Origin: a bacterium
GTDB taxonomy: Bacteria > Planctomycetota > Phycisphaerae > Phycisphaerales > SM1A02
Assembly: GCA_029977865.1 (NCBI GenBank)
Contig: JAPOKA010000017.1
Span: forward strand, 1 to 46,540
Direction of reading: 5' to 3'
Length of the DNA: 46,540 nt
This document shows positions 7,618 through 15,068 of the stretch, one piece after another (within the stretch, counting starts at the first letter, position 1; each line of letters begins with the position of its first letter). Below the pieces are notes generated by a model. That model saw nothing but the letters and a program-made list of their open reading frames with translations, searched no databases and was not told where the DNA came from. Position numbers and translations under genes: made by a program.

Positions 7618-9806
7618 GGAGCCACCTCCGCGGCGGCGCCGCCAGAGAGCCAGGCCCACAGGGCCCAGACCAGCACCAGCCCGAGACTCAGCGACATGGT
7701 CACCGCGTAGCCCTGCAACCGGCCGTTGTAGAGCGGCTGGAAGATCCGGGCGAGCAGCGGAGGAATGCGTCCGACTCCGTTGACGAGCAGGCCGTCGATG
7801 AAGTGCTTGTCGACAAAGTGCAGCACGTGACTCGCCGCCCACGCCGGCAACGTCATCAGTCCGTGGTAGATCTCGTCCATGTACCACTTGCGCTCGAAGA
7901 GCGTCGGCAGCCAACGGGTCGCCGACGACGCGAGCAGCCGCGTCCGCAAGGCGGCGGCCGCCGGGCGATTGAGCAGGTGGAACCACGCCGCGAGGATCAT
8001 GCCCGCGATGCCGAACGCGCCGCCAAGGACCATCACACCCGCGTGCGGGTTCATGCCGATCACCGTGGCGTCGCCGTGCTCGCCGAGAAAGTCGCCTTGC
8101 ATGGCGCTCGAGTGGGCGATCGACTCCTGCACCCAGTTGTGCCCGCCAGCCAAGTGCGAGTAGGCGGGGATTCCCGCCAGCACCGCGCCGAGCGCGATCA
8201 GCACGAGCACGGCATTGATTGCAAGTCGCGGCGCGTGCGGATGGAAGTCACCGCTGTGACCGTGACCGTGTGCCGCACCGTGGTCATCGTCGTGACCGTG
8301 GTGGTCGCCGCCATGCCCGTGCTCGCCGGGTGCGAACGCGACCGGCCCGCAGCAGACCCGGAACCAGACCCGGAAGCTGTAGTAGCCGGTGATGCCCGCG
8401 GCGATCAGGCCGACCCACGCGGCTGCGCGGTAGCTCGGCGTGTTCATCACGAAGGCCGCCTCGAGACAGGCGTCCTTCGAGAAGTTGGCGCTGGTGAAGG
8501 GGAAGGCCGCGAGCCAGAGGCAGCCGACGAACATCGTCCACGAGACGATCCGCCATCCCGGGAGATGTCGCAGACCCGAGATCTTGCGGAGGTCGAGCTG
8601 GCCCGCGAAGCCGTGCATCACCGCACCGGCGGTGAGGAAGAGCGTCGCCTTGAAGAAGGCGTGGGTGAAGACGTGGTACGCGCCGCCGAAGGCCGACATC
8701 GCCCCGAGACCGAGGAACATGTAGCCCAGCTGCGAGATGGTCGAGTAGGCGAAGACGCGTTTGATGTCGTACTGCGTCATCGCGATCGTCGCGGCGACGA
8801 ACGCCGAAGCGGCGCCGACCCAGGTCACGGTCTCCATCGCCTCCGGCACCGCGACAAAGAGCGGATAGGTCCGGGCGATCAGGTAGATGCCCGCGGTCAC
8901 CATGGTCGCGGCGTGGATGAGCGCCGACACCGGCGTCGGGCCTTCCATCGCGTCTGGGAGCCAGGTGAACAGCGGGCCCTGCGCGCTCTTGCCGAAGGCG
9001 CCGAGCATCAGGCAGAAGGGGATGGCGGCGGTGATCCAGCTGCCGGTGCCCGGCGGCGGATCCTGCAGGGCGGCGAACAGCGGCCCGTACTCGACGGTGC
9101 CGTAGTTGACCCAGGTCAGGAAGATGCCAAGGGCCAGCCCGGCATCTCCGATCCGATTCATGATGAAGGCCTTCTTCGCGGCGGCCACCGCGGAAGGGGT
9201 CTTGTAGTAGTAGCCGATCAGCAGGTAGCTCGCGAGACCGACGCCTTCCCACCCGAGGTAGAGCAGGACGAGGTTGTCGGCCATCACCAGCGAGCTCATC
9301 GCGAGGATGAACAGGCTCACCCCGAAGAAGAAGCGGCAGTAGCCGACGCCGCGATCCTCCTCCATGTACTCGCTGGCGTAGATCGCGATCAGGGTGCCGA
9401 GCCCGGTCACGAACAGCATCCAGAAGATCGTCAGCGAGTCGATGTAGAAGCCGAAGTCGGCGACGATGCCGCGCCACAGGGTCTCGCCATCGCGCACGAA
9501 TCCCGGCGTGGCCGCGGTCCACGAGAAGTTGATCCAGTCGAAGAGATGGACGACCACCGGCGCTTCGGCGAGGTCGAGCTTGAACGCCATCGAGAGCACG
9601 GTGAGGAAGGCTCCGCCGATGGCGAGCACCGCCACCAGCGCCGGCAACTTGCTCTTGTTGCGCAGGGCCGCGAGGGCCGCGCACAGGAGCATCGAGCAGA
9701 GCGGAAGCAGCAGGATGAGGCCCGTCCAAGAAAGTCCTTCTGCAAGGACCGCTTTCGGGATCTCCGGGGCGCTCGCTCCCGAGGCCAGCAGGGCGAAGGC
9801 GCTCAT
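7614..9806 (-). CDS. nuoL: NADH-quinone oxidoreductase subunit L
   Basis: Largest antiporter-like subunit of complex I, with the long lateral helix that braces NuoM and NuoN; 730 residues. Recognisable elements include FLGWEGVGL-type sequence (YLGWEGVGLASYLLIGYYY), the GKSAQGPLFTWLPDAMEGPTPVSALIHAATMV segments and YSTISQLGYMFLGLG. One loop between late helices is extremely His/Gly/Asp-rich (about 8238-8330). The end carries the expected final anchoring helix. ATG 9806 overlaps the nuoK stop (ATGA). The much longer open frame upstream to 10154 is shadow of nuoK. Confidence 0.97.
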   Translation of the reverse strand: MSAFALLASGASAPEIPKAVLAEGLSWTGLILLLPLCSMLLCAALAALRNKSKLPALVAVLAIGGAFLTVLSMAFKLDLAEAPVVVHLFDWINFSWTAATPGFVRDGETLWRGIVADFGFYIDSLTIFWMLFVTGLGTLIAIYASEYMEEDRGVGYCRFFFGVSLFILAMSSLVMADNLVLLYLGWEGVGLASYLLIGYYYKTPSAVAAAKKAFIMNRIGDAGLALGIFLTWVNYGTVEYGPLFAALQDPPPGTGSWITAAIPFCLMLGAFGKSAQGPLFTWLPDAMEGPTPVSALIHAATMVTAGIYLIARTYPLFVAVPEAMETVTWVGAASAFVAATIAMTQYDIKRVFAYSTISQLGYMFLGLGAMSAFGGAYHVFTHAFFKATLFLTAGAVMHGFAGQLDLRKISGLRHLPGWRIVSWTMFVGCLWLAAFPFTSANFSKDACLEAAFVMNTPSYRAAAWVGLIAAGITGYYSFRVWFRVCCGPVAFAPGEHGHGGDHHGHDDDHGAAHGHGHSGDFHPHAPRLAINAVLVLIALGAVLAGIPAYSHLAGGHNWVQESIAHSSAMQGDFLGEHGDATVIGMNPHAGVMVLGGAFGIAGMILAAWFHLLNRPAAAALRTRLLASSATRWLPTLFERKWYMDEIYHGLMTLPAWAASHVLHFVDKHFIDGLLVNGVGRIPPLLARIFQPLYNGRLQGYAVTMSLSLGLVLVWALWAWLSGGAAAEVAP

Positions 9807-10147
9807 TCGTGGATCTCCGACCAGGCGTCGGCGGAAAGGGTCTCGCGGCGCCGGTAGAGCAGCACCACCAGGCCCAGCGCCAGCGCCGCCTCGGCCGCGG
9901 CGACGGTGAGGATGAAGATGACGAAGACCTGACCGGAGAGGTCCAGATGCATGCGGCCGAAGGCGACCATCGCCAGCGCCGCGGCCTGGAACATCAGCTC
10001 GGTCGAGAGGAACATGATGATCATGTTGCGCCGGGCGAGGAACCCGACCATGCCGATCGAGAAGAGCAGGGCGCTCACCAGGAGCACGCCGCCGACGGCG
10101 CCGGGCAAGGCCGCTTCGGCCGCGAGCAGGGGCGGAGCGAAGTTCAC
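9803..10147 (-). CDS. nuoK: NADH-quinone oxidoreductase subunit K
   Basis: Small three-helix subunit of complex I next to NuoJ; 114 residues, slightly longer than the usual 100. It shows the family's first helix with a GMVGFLARRNMI connection, the second helix FLSTELMFQAAALAMVAFG with the conserved membrane Glu, and the third helix with FVIFILTVAAAEAALALGLVVLLYRR carrying the second membrane Glu. Both glutamates take part in proton transfer in characterised enzymes. The start overlaps the nuoJ stop by 4 nt and the stop overlaps the nuoL start by 4 nt. No separate ribosome-binding site is needed for coupled translation. Confidence 0.97.
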   Translation of the reverse strand: MNFAPPLLAAEAALPGAVGGVLLVSALLFSIGMVGFLARRNMIIMFLSTELMFQAAALAMVAFGRMHLDLSGQVFVIFILTVAAAEAALALGLVVLLYRRRETLSADAWSEIHE

Positions 10148-11163
10148 GCGGCACCTCCCGCGGGATCGACGTCTTCGACCGACAGCCGCGGCAGACCCGC
10201 CGCTTCGCGCCGCTCGTCCTCGCCCAGCTCGATCTGACGTCGGGCCAGCACCACGGCGCCGTACATCGCCATCAGCAGGATCACGCCGGCGAGTTCGAGG
10301 CTGATCGGGAAACTCGCGACCAGCTTCATGCCAACCAGTCGGGTGTTGCCCGGCAGATCCGCTGCGGTGAGGGTCCAGATGGTCGGCAACTCACCGCCCG
10401 GGAAGAGGACGGTGGCGTCCGCGGTGACCTCGATCGCCTCCTGGCCATCCTCGGTAGTGATCACGCGCCGGTGGATTCGAAGCCGCCGGCCCGATTCGTC
10501 CATGGCGACGCCGCTTGCGCCGGGGAAGGCCTTGGTGGCCATCTCGTCGAGCAACCGCGGCATGGCTTCGAGGTCCTCGAAGCCGCCGATCTCCGCCGCC
10601 GCGACGGTCTCGGGAGACTCGAGGGTCCCCCGGATCGACTCTGCATCCTGCACGATGGCGCCGGAGATGCTCGCCAGCAGCACCAGGCCGACGAGGCACG
10701 CCGCCACCGGCTCCCGCGGGATCGCGTCGTAGTCGAACGGGCCCTCGGAGGAATCGGTCGGAGACTGGCGGGCCAGCATCAGCACGAAGAGGTACGTGAT
10801 CAGGATCGCCCCGGCGTAGACGATGATCAGGGCGAAGGCCATGAACTCCGCCTGCAGCAGCAGGAACATCGACGAACTCGCCACCACCACCACCACGAAG
10901 TGCAGGGCGGCGAGCACCGGACGCGAGATCGTGATCATCCTCACCGCGGCGATCACCGCGATGGCACCGAAGATCGTCGGCAGGATCGTGCCAGGCTCGC
11001 CGGGCGCGAGCGCCCGGAGGCCTTCCGCGAAGATGCCGCCAAGTGCCGCGAGGGCCACCAAGACCGCGGCGCGTCGGCGGCTGCCCGATCCGGGCTTCAA
11101 GAGGAAGACGAGTGCGATGGCACCCGCCACAGCCGCGAGGTAGAGGGTGTCGAGAGGGATCAT
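10144..11163 (-). CDS. nuoJ: NADH-quinone oxidoreductase subunit J, enlarged
   Basis: Membrane subunit of complex I that carries the mobile third helix; 339 residues against about 165-200 in typical bacteria. The conserved core starts near residue 60 and includes EFMAFALIIVYAGAILITYLF, the helix with the YAGA bulge. Canonical NuoJ ends with a helix after an NT..G motif, present here as GNTRLVG... and LAGVILLMAMYGAVVLA. Two extras are seen. About 60 N-terminal residues hold one or two added helices. A roughly 100-residue polar insertion (about 170-272) lies between the last two core helices. ATG 11163 is first in the operon; no clear promoter or ribosome-binding site precedes it closely. A TATCCT at 11268-11273 could be a distant -10. 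Confidence 0.93.
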   Translation of the reverse strand: MIPLDTLYLAAVAGAIALVFLLKPGSGSRRRAAVLVALAALGGIFAEGLRALAPGEPGTILPTIFGAIAVIAAVRMITISRPVLAALHFVVVVVASSSMFLLLQAEFMAFALIIVYAGAILITYLFVLMLARQSPTDSSEGPFDYDAIPREPVAACLVGLVLLASISGAIVQDAESIRGTLESPETVAAAEIGGFEDLEAMPRLLDEMATKAFPGASGVAMDESGRRLRIHRRVITTEDGQEAIEVTADATVLFPGGELPTIWTLTAADLPGNTRLVGMKLVASFPISLELAGVILLMAMYGAVVLARRQIELGEDERREAAGLPRLSVEDVDPAGGAA

Positions 11164-11333
11164 TCGGCCGAGCGATCCGGAGCGAGCCGTCGGTGGGAAG
11201 GCCCGCGGCGGGCGTCCCGCAGCATCGGCAGGGAGGTCCGTCTCCGCACCGATCCGAGGAGCGGCGGAGGATAGAGGCGTCTCGATCGACTCGCAACCGC
11301 GGCCGCGGCTCGAATGCACTCCTGCGGCACCGG

Positions 11334-11339
11334 TAGGAT
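11334..11339 (+). promoter_or_regulatory. Candidate -10 box (TAGGAT) of pgsA
   Basis: TAGGAT ends 7 nt before the chosen pgsA ATG. It could be a -10 box for a leaderless transcript, or the AGGA inside it could act as a weak ribosome-binding site. The identical hexamer at 6 nt spacing precedes the helicase gene at 44555, which favours the promoter reading. Confidence 0.35.
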
Positions 11340-11346
11340 TCCCCTC

Positions 11347-12018
11347 ATGCCCGATCGGTCGACGGCCTCGAACTCCGGGAGCGCGTCGGGGTGGCGCCGC
11401 CGGGTTCCCAACCTGCTCACCATGCTGCGCCTGCTGGTGGCGGTGGTCTTCTTCGTGGTGCTGGTCAAGTCGCTGCCCGAGGCTTCGGAAGCGCAGCGGC
11501 CGGGCCTGGCGAATCTCGCCATCTACCTCTTCATCGTCGGCGGGCTCACCGACATCCTCGACGGATGGCTGGCGCGTCGTTGGCAGGTGGTCTCCGCCTT
11601 CGGTCGCGTCATGGACCCCTTCGTCGACAAGGTGCTCGTGCTCGGCGCCTTCATCTGCCTCGCCGCGTTGCCTTCTGCGATGGAAGGCCCCCTCGGTGGC
11701 CCGATCGACACCGGGATCGCCTCGTGGGTCGCGTTGGTGCTGCTGGCACGAGAACTGCTGGTGACGAGCCTTCGGGGATGGCTCGAAGGCTTGGGGGTTC
11801 CGTTTCCCGCCGACCCTGCGGGGAAGGCCAAGATGCTCCTGCAGTCTGTCGCGGTCCCGGTCTGCATCTTCGTGGCAGTGCACGCGGGGCCGGCGGCGAG
11901 CAGCGGTTGGCAGGGCACCCGCACGGCGCTGGTCTGGGCCACGGTGGTCGCCACCGTGCTCTCCGCGGTGCCGTATGTGATTCGGGCGATCCGGGTTGCT
12001 CCCAGGTCGGAGGCGTGA
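11347..12018 (+). CDS. pgsA: CDP-diacylglycerol--glycerol-3-phosphate 3-phosphatidyltransferase
   Basis: Makes phosphatidylglycerophosphate, the committed step to phosphatidylglycerol and cardiolipin, in the inner membrane. The 223-residue protein has the complete CDP-alcohol phosphatidyltransferase signature D-G-x2-A-R-x8-G-x3-D-x3-D, read as DGWLAR, then G, RVMD, PFVD. It begins with a basic segment leading into PNLLTMLRLL, as usual for PgsA, and has about six helices. ATG 11347 was preferred over ATG 11314 because the extra 11 residues look like upstream DNA and a TAGGAT box precedes the later start. The stop overlaps the pgpA GTG start by 4 nt, so the next enzyme of the pathway is co-translated. 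Divergent from nuoJ. Confidence 0.93.
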   Translation: MPDRSTASNSGSASGWRRRVPNLLTMLRLLVAVVFFVVLVKSLPEASEAQRPGLANLAIYLFIVGGLTDILDGWLARRWQVVSAFGRVMDPFVDKVLVLGAFICLAALPSAMEGPLGGPIDTGIASWVALVLLARELLVTSLRGWLEGLGVPFPADPAGKAKMLLQSVAVPVCIFVAVHAGPAASSGWQGTRTALVWATVVATVLSAVPYVIRAIRVAPRSEA

Positions 12019-12533
12019 CTCGAAAGCCAACCGGCTTCGGTCTCCCGGGTCTGGCCCTCACCGCCATGGGTCTGGGGTTGCTCCGGCCTGCACCCGGAAC
12101 CTGGGGCTCGCTGCCACCGGTGGCGGTCGGCCTCGTGCTTGCGGCAAGCGGTGCGGGCCCACTGATGGTCTCGGCGGGTCTGGTACTGCTCGTGATCGCA
12201 GGTTCGGTCGCCTGCGTTCGCTTCGGCGACTGGGCGGAGCTTCGCTGGGGGAAGAAAGACCCCGGGTGCGTGGTTGCCGACGAAGTCGCCGGTCAGGCGA
12301 TCACGCTGCTTGCGGTGCCGTGGGTAGTCCCGGTCGACTCCGATGGCTGGGCGCACAACCTGTGGTGGAGCGGCGGCGCCTTCCTGCTCTTCCGGCTTTT
12401 CGACATCCTCAAGCCGCCGCCGATCCGGGGAGTGCAGTCGCTGCGGGGCGGCTGGGGAATCCTCGTCGATGATCTGCTCGCGGGCGCCATGGCGGCGTTG
12501 GTGCTCGTGGCGGTTCGCGTGGCACTCGGCTGA
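12015..12533 (+). CDS. pgpA: Phosphatidylglycerophosphatase A
   Basis: Removes the phosphate from phosphatidylglycerophosphate to give phosphatidylglycerol, completing the pathway started by PgsA just upstream. The 172-residue protein carries all PgpA landmarks: PAPGTWGSLP near the N-terminus, DPGCVVADEVAGQ with its acidic metal-binding residues, FRLFDILKPPPI, and GGWGILVDDLLAG near the C-terminus. It has about four helices. The start is GTG 12015 in a GTGA overlap with the pgsA stop, with GGAGG immediately before it. This start gives the normal family length, while ATG 12066 would delete the first conserved residues. It converges on the CheY-like gene with 11 nt between stops; a 12-bp palindrome, GAGTTCGAACTC, spans that gap. 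Confidence 0.95.
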   Translation: MTRKPTGFGLPGLALTAMGLGLLRPAPGTWGSLPPVAVGLVLAASGAGPLMVSAGLVLLVIAGSVACVRFGDWAELRWGKKDPGCVVADEVAGQAITLLAVPWVVPVDSDGWAHNLWWSGGAFLLFRLFDILKPPPIRGVQSLRGGWGILVDDLLAGAMAALVLVAVRVALG

Positions 12534-12544
12534 CGAGTTCGAAC

Positions 12545-12904
12545 TCAGGTCGAGGTCGCGAGCTCGGCGAAGATGGCTTCGAGGCGTCCGGCAAGGCCGC
12601 CGCGGCTGAGCACCAGATCGGCTCCGGCGCGTCGCGCCTGCTCCAACCGCTCGACCTGAAGATGCCCGGCGAAGGCGATCACCCGCGGACGAGGCTCGCG
12701 CTCGAGGGCCTCCGTCACCGCATCGAGCGGATCGCCGTCGGGCAACTCCGCTTCGAGATCGACCAGCACGAGGCGCGGAACCGCGGTCGAGGTTCGCAGG
12801 CCTTCGAGCGAGCGGGCGCCGCGATAGTCGATCCCGTGGGCTCGCGCGGTGGCGGCGATCTTCGACCCGAACATGAGATCGGCGACGAGTGCGAGTGTGG
12901 TCAT
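12545..12904 (-). CDS. CheY-like (pseudo)receiver domain protein
   Basis: A 119-residue protein with the alternating beta-alpha pattern of a response-regulator receiver. The strands include TLALVADLMFG, VPRLVLVDLEAE, RPRVIAFAGH and ADLVLSRGGL, and a final amphipathic helix ends the protein. The Asp in LVLVDLE is at the place of the phospho-acceptor. The usual N-terminal acidic pair is reduced to one Asp, and the conserved Lys of the last loop is replaced (LSRGG). It may therefore be a non-phosphorylated, protein-binding receiver. The ATG overlaps the lysA stop by 4 nt (ATGA), so it is coupled to lysine synthesis. No output domain. Function not known to me. Confidence 0.7.
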   Translation of the reverse strand: MTTLALVADLMFGSKIAATARAHGIDYRGARSLEGLRTSTAVPRLVLVDLEAELPDGDPLDAVTEALEREPRPRVIAFAGHLQVERLEQARRAGADLVLSRGGLAGRLEAIFAELATST

Positions 12905-14241
12905 GGGCAGGAGGTGGAGAGAGGTGGCGAAGGCAAGGCACGAGCGAGCCTCGCGGGACGCTCGTGCTCGAGGAGATCGTCGTAGGACTCCCGCGCTCGG
13001 ATCAACCGCCACCGATCGCCGTCGACGAGAACCTCCGCCGGCAGCGGTGAGGAGTTGTAGCGGTTGGCCATGCTCATGCCGTAGGCGCCTGCCGTGAAGA
13101 CCGCGAGCACCTCGCCGCGGGCGAGCGGGGGAAGGGCGCGATCGAGGGCGAGGTAGTCGCCGGTTTCGCAGAGGGGCCCCACCACGTCGACGACTTCGAG
13201 GTCTTCCAGTGGCGGTGCCGCTTCCCGGCGCGGCGGCACCCAATGCTCGCCGACCCGCGCCGGCCAGATGAAGTGGAATGCGTCGTAGTGGCTTGGACGG
13301 ATCAACGCGTTCATGCCCGCGTCGCAGATCGCGAAGCGACGGCCGCCGGAGTTCTTGGTGAAGACCACCCGCACGAGCAGGATGCCGGCATTGGCGACGA
13401 TCGAGCGACCCGGTTCGAGGATGATCTCGAGGCCTTCCGCCACCGCCGGCGCGAGTCGCGGCAGGAAGCGCTCGGCGTAGGCCTTCGCCGGCGGCGCCTG
13501 ACCAGTGGTGTAGTCGGCCGCGAAGCCGCCGCCGAGATCGAGCACCTCGATGGTGCATCCGGCCTTGCGGAGGTCGTCGCGGAGCGACAGCGCCTTGTCG
13601 ATCGCATCGAGGTAGGGCGCCGGGGTCGCGATCGGCGAGCCGATGTGCAAGTGCAATCCCACCAGGCGCAGCGGGCTTCGGTGGTCGTGCCCCTTGAAGA
13701 TCGCCGCCGCCTCCGCGAGGTCGACACCGAACTTGGTCGCGCGGCGGCCGGTCGCGGTGTGGCGGTGGGTTCCCGGCTCGACTTCTGGATTGATCCGCAG
13801 CGCGGCGCGGGCGCTGCGGCCGAGAGCCTCGCAGCGCGAGGTGAGGGTGGCGAGTTCCTCGCCGCTCTCGACGTTGAAGAGCCCCACGCCCGCTGCGAGC
13901 GCCGCGTCGATTTCGGTGTCGGTCTTTCCGACACCCGCAAAGACGCACTGTGCCGGATCGGCTCCGGCGGCGATGGCGCGGTGGAGTTCGCCCCCGCTGA
14001 CGAGGTCGAGCCCCGCTCCGGTGTCGAGCACGAGCTTGAGGATGGAGAGATTGGGGCAGCTCTTGACCGAGAAGCGAAGCTGCGGCGACAGCGGCGAAAA
14101 GGCTTCGGAGAGTCGCGCGAGATGTTCGCGAATGGTCTCGGCGGAGTAGACGAAGACCGGTGTCCCGACCTCGCCGACGATCTCCTCGATCGCCACCGAC
14201 TCGGCCCACAGCCGACCATCGCGGAACTCGAATCCATCCAT
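12901..14241 (-). CDS. lysA: Diaminopimelate decarboxylase
   Basis: PLP-dependent enzyme that decarboxylates meso-diaminopimelate to L-lysine in the cytoplasm; 446 residues, normal length. The fold-type III barrel starts with VYSAETIREHL, and the PLP lysine is K60 in RFSVKSCPN. Other landmarks are the HLHIGSPI histidine, the glycine loop LDLGGGFAADY, the EPGRS phosphate-binding motif, the GPLCETGDYL cysteine contributed to the partner active site, and the AGAYGMSMANRYNS tyrosine. ATG 14241 follows a TAGCAT hexamer at 7 nt. It is downstream of two membrane-protein genes (36 nt gap) and coupled to the CheY-like gene. No lysine riboswitch fits in the short leader. Confidence 0.96.
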   Translation of the reverse strand: MDGFEFRDGRLWAESVAIEEIVGEVGTPVFVYSAETIREHLARLSEAFSPLSPQLRFSVKSCPNLSILKLVLDTGAGLDLVSGGELHRAIAAGADPAQCVFAGVGKTDTEIDAALAAGVGLFNVESGEELATLTSRCEALGRSARAALRINPEVEPGTHRHTATGRRATKFGVDLAEAAAIFKGHDHRSPLRLVGLHLHIGSPIATPAPYLDAIDKALSLRDDLRKAGCTIEVLDLGGGFAADYTTGQAPPAKAYAERFLPRLAPAVAEGLEIILEPGRSIVANAGILLVRVVFTKNSGGRRFAICDAGMNALIRPSHYDAFHFIWPARVGEHWVPPRREAAPPLEDLEVVDVVGPLCETGDYLALDRALPPLARGEVLAVFTAGAYGMSMANRYNSSPLPAEVLVDGDRWRLIRARESYDDLLEHERPARLARALPSPPLSTSCP

Positions 14242-14248
14242 GAACGCG

Positions 14249-14254
14249 ATGCTA
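14249..14254 (-). promoter_or_regulatory. Candidate -10 box (TAGCAT) of lysA
   Basis: TAGCAT on the minus strand ends 7 nt before the lysA ATG, a spacing that predicts a leaderless or nearly leaderless message. It lies in the 36-nt gap after the membrane-protein gene. It is one of seven TANNNT boxes at this position in the window. No -35 seen. Confidence 0.35.
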
Positions 14255-14277
14255 CCGAGACCGCTGCGGCGGGGCGG

Positions 14278-14955
14278 TCATCCCTCTTCGCTGGCGCCTT
14301 CGCGGGTCCAGGTCTCCTGCAGCACGAAGCCGATCACCGCCGCCACACCCACGAGCAGGGGGATGATCAGTCGGTGCTGCTCGAGCTGCGCCTCGACCGA
14401 GGGGCGGATCGCCTCGATGTGGATGAGGCTGGCGATGCCACCGATGACGAGCATCGCGGCGCCGCCGAGCGAGGTGAAGAGGATGATCGAGATCCGGAAG
14501 AACAGGAAACTCGAGAGCGCGAGCAGGATGAACCCCATCGCGGCGCCGGGCCAGGCGACGAGCGCGTCGGGTTGGGCGATCCGCCAGACCACGGTGCCGA
14601 GGCAGGCCCCGGACAGTCCCGCGAAGACCGCCACCGTCATCTTGAGCAGCGGCGACGCCAGCGCTGCGCAGAGCAGTCCGATCGCGATGGCCACGACGCT
14701 CGACTTGCCGAGTTCGGCACTCAGGGCATCGCCGATCAGATAGCCAAGCAGCAGCGCCAGCAGCACCACGATCCAGCGATGCCAGCGATAGCCCTGGAAG
14801 ATGCAGAGGATCCCCACCGCCATCACGAGAATGCCGAAGATGGCGTGCAGCTCGATCAGCGAGTCGAGCAGCTCCTGCGGGCGGGTGAGCATGCCCACCT
14901 TGTCGATGAAGGTCGAGGAGTCGATCGACGAGGCGGATTGAGCAAGGAGGGGCAT
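14278..14955 (-). CDS. Multi-pass membrane protein (DUF4203/TMEM198-like)
   Basis: A 225-residue protein with a short polar N-terminal region and about seven predicted helices. The arrangement is helix, short basic turn (GYRWHRW), then Gly- and Ala-rich helix pairs, which looks like the glycine-rich repeated hairpins of DUF4203/TMEM198-type proteins. I am not certain of that family. It resembles the next gene upstream (15069-16013) in the FQGYRWHRW versus WWHGERFLR region, so the two are probably distant paralogues. ATG 14955 precedes a weakly signal-like stretch (PLLAQSASS), and GGAGG about 9 nt away lies on the wrong strand to help. 113 nt separate it from the upstream gene. Function unknown. 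Confidence 0.65.
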   Translation of the reverse strand: MPLLAQSASSIDSSTFIDKVGMLTRPQELLDSLIELHAIFGILVMAVGILCIFQGYRWHRWIVVLLALLLGYLIGDALSAELGKSSVVAIAIGLLCAALASPLLKMTVAVFAGLSGACLGTVVWRIAQPDALVAWPGAAMGFILLALSSFLFFRISIILFTSLGGAAMLVIGGIASLIHIEAIRPSVEAQLEQHRLIIPLLVGVAAVIGFVLQETWTREGASEEG

Positions 14956-15068
14956 GGTCCGGTTCTCAGGGAGGAGTACGAGGCCCACGGGGGCGACGCG
15001 CCGCTGCCAAGATCGGCCAGATGGCCCTCCGACGTCCACACCCGCGGACCCGGCGAGCCTCGGTCGGC

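Noticed and set aside
4307-9857. Very long plus-strand open frames (for example 4307-6154, 6235-7710 and 7803-9857)
   Set aside because: They are antisense to nuoN, nuoM and nuoL and composed almost only of Arg, Glu, Asp, His and Gln. That is the expected shadow of GC-rich genes with strong third-position bias, not protein-like sequence.
11160-11261. Small Arg-rich upstream ORF ending in a 4-nt overlap with nuoJ (possible leader peptide)
   Set aside because: In GC-rich DNA open frames of 20-30 codons are common, and any ATGA start provides such an overlapping stop. No ribosome-binding site or conserved feature supports it.
12535-12546. 12-bp palindrome GAGTTCGAACTC between convergent pgpA and the CheY-like gene
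   Set aside because: Too short and without T-runs for a terminator; no evidence for an operator at a convergent site. Probably chance.
14242-14277. Lysine riboswitch upstream of lysA
   Set aside because: Only 36 nt separate lysA from the preceding gene, far too short for a lysine riboswitch, and a -10-like box occupies the space.
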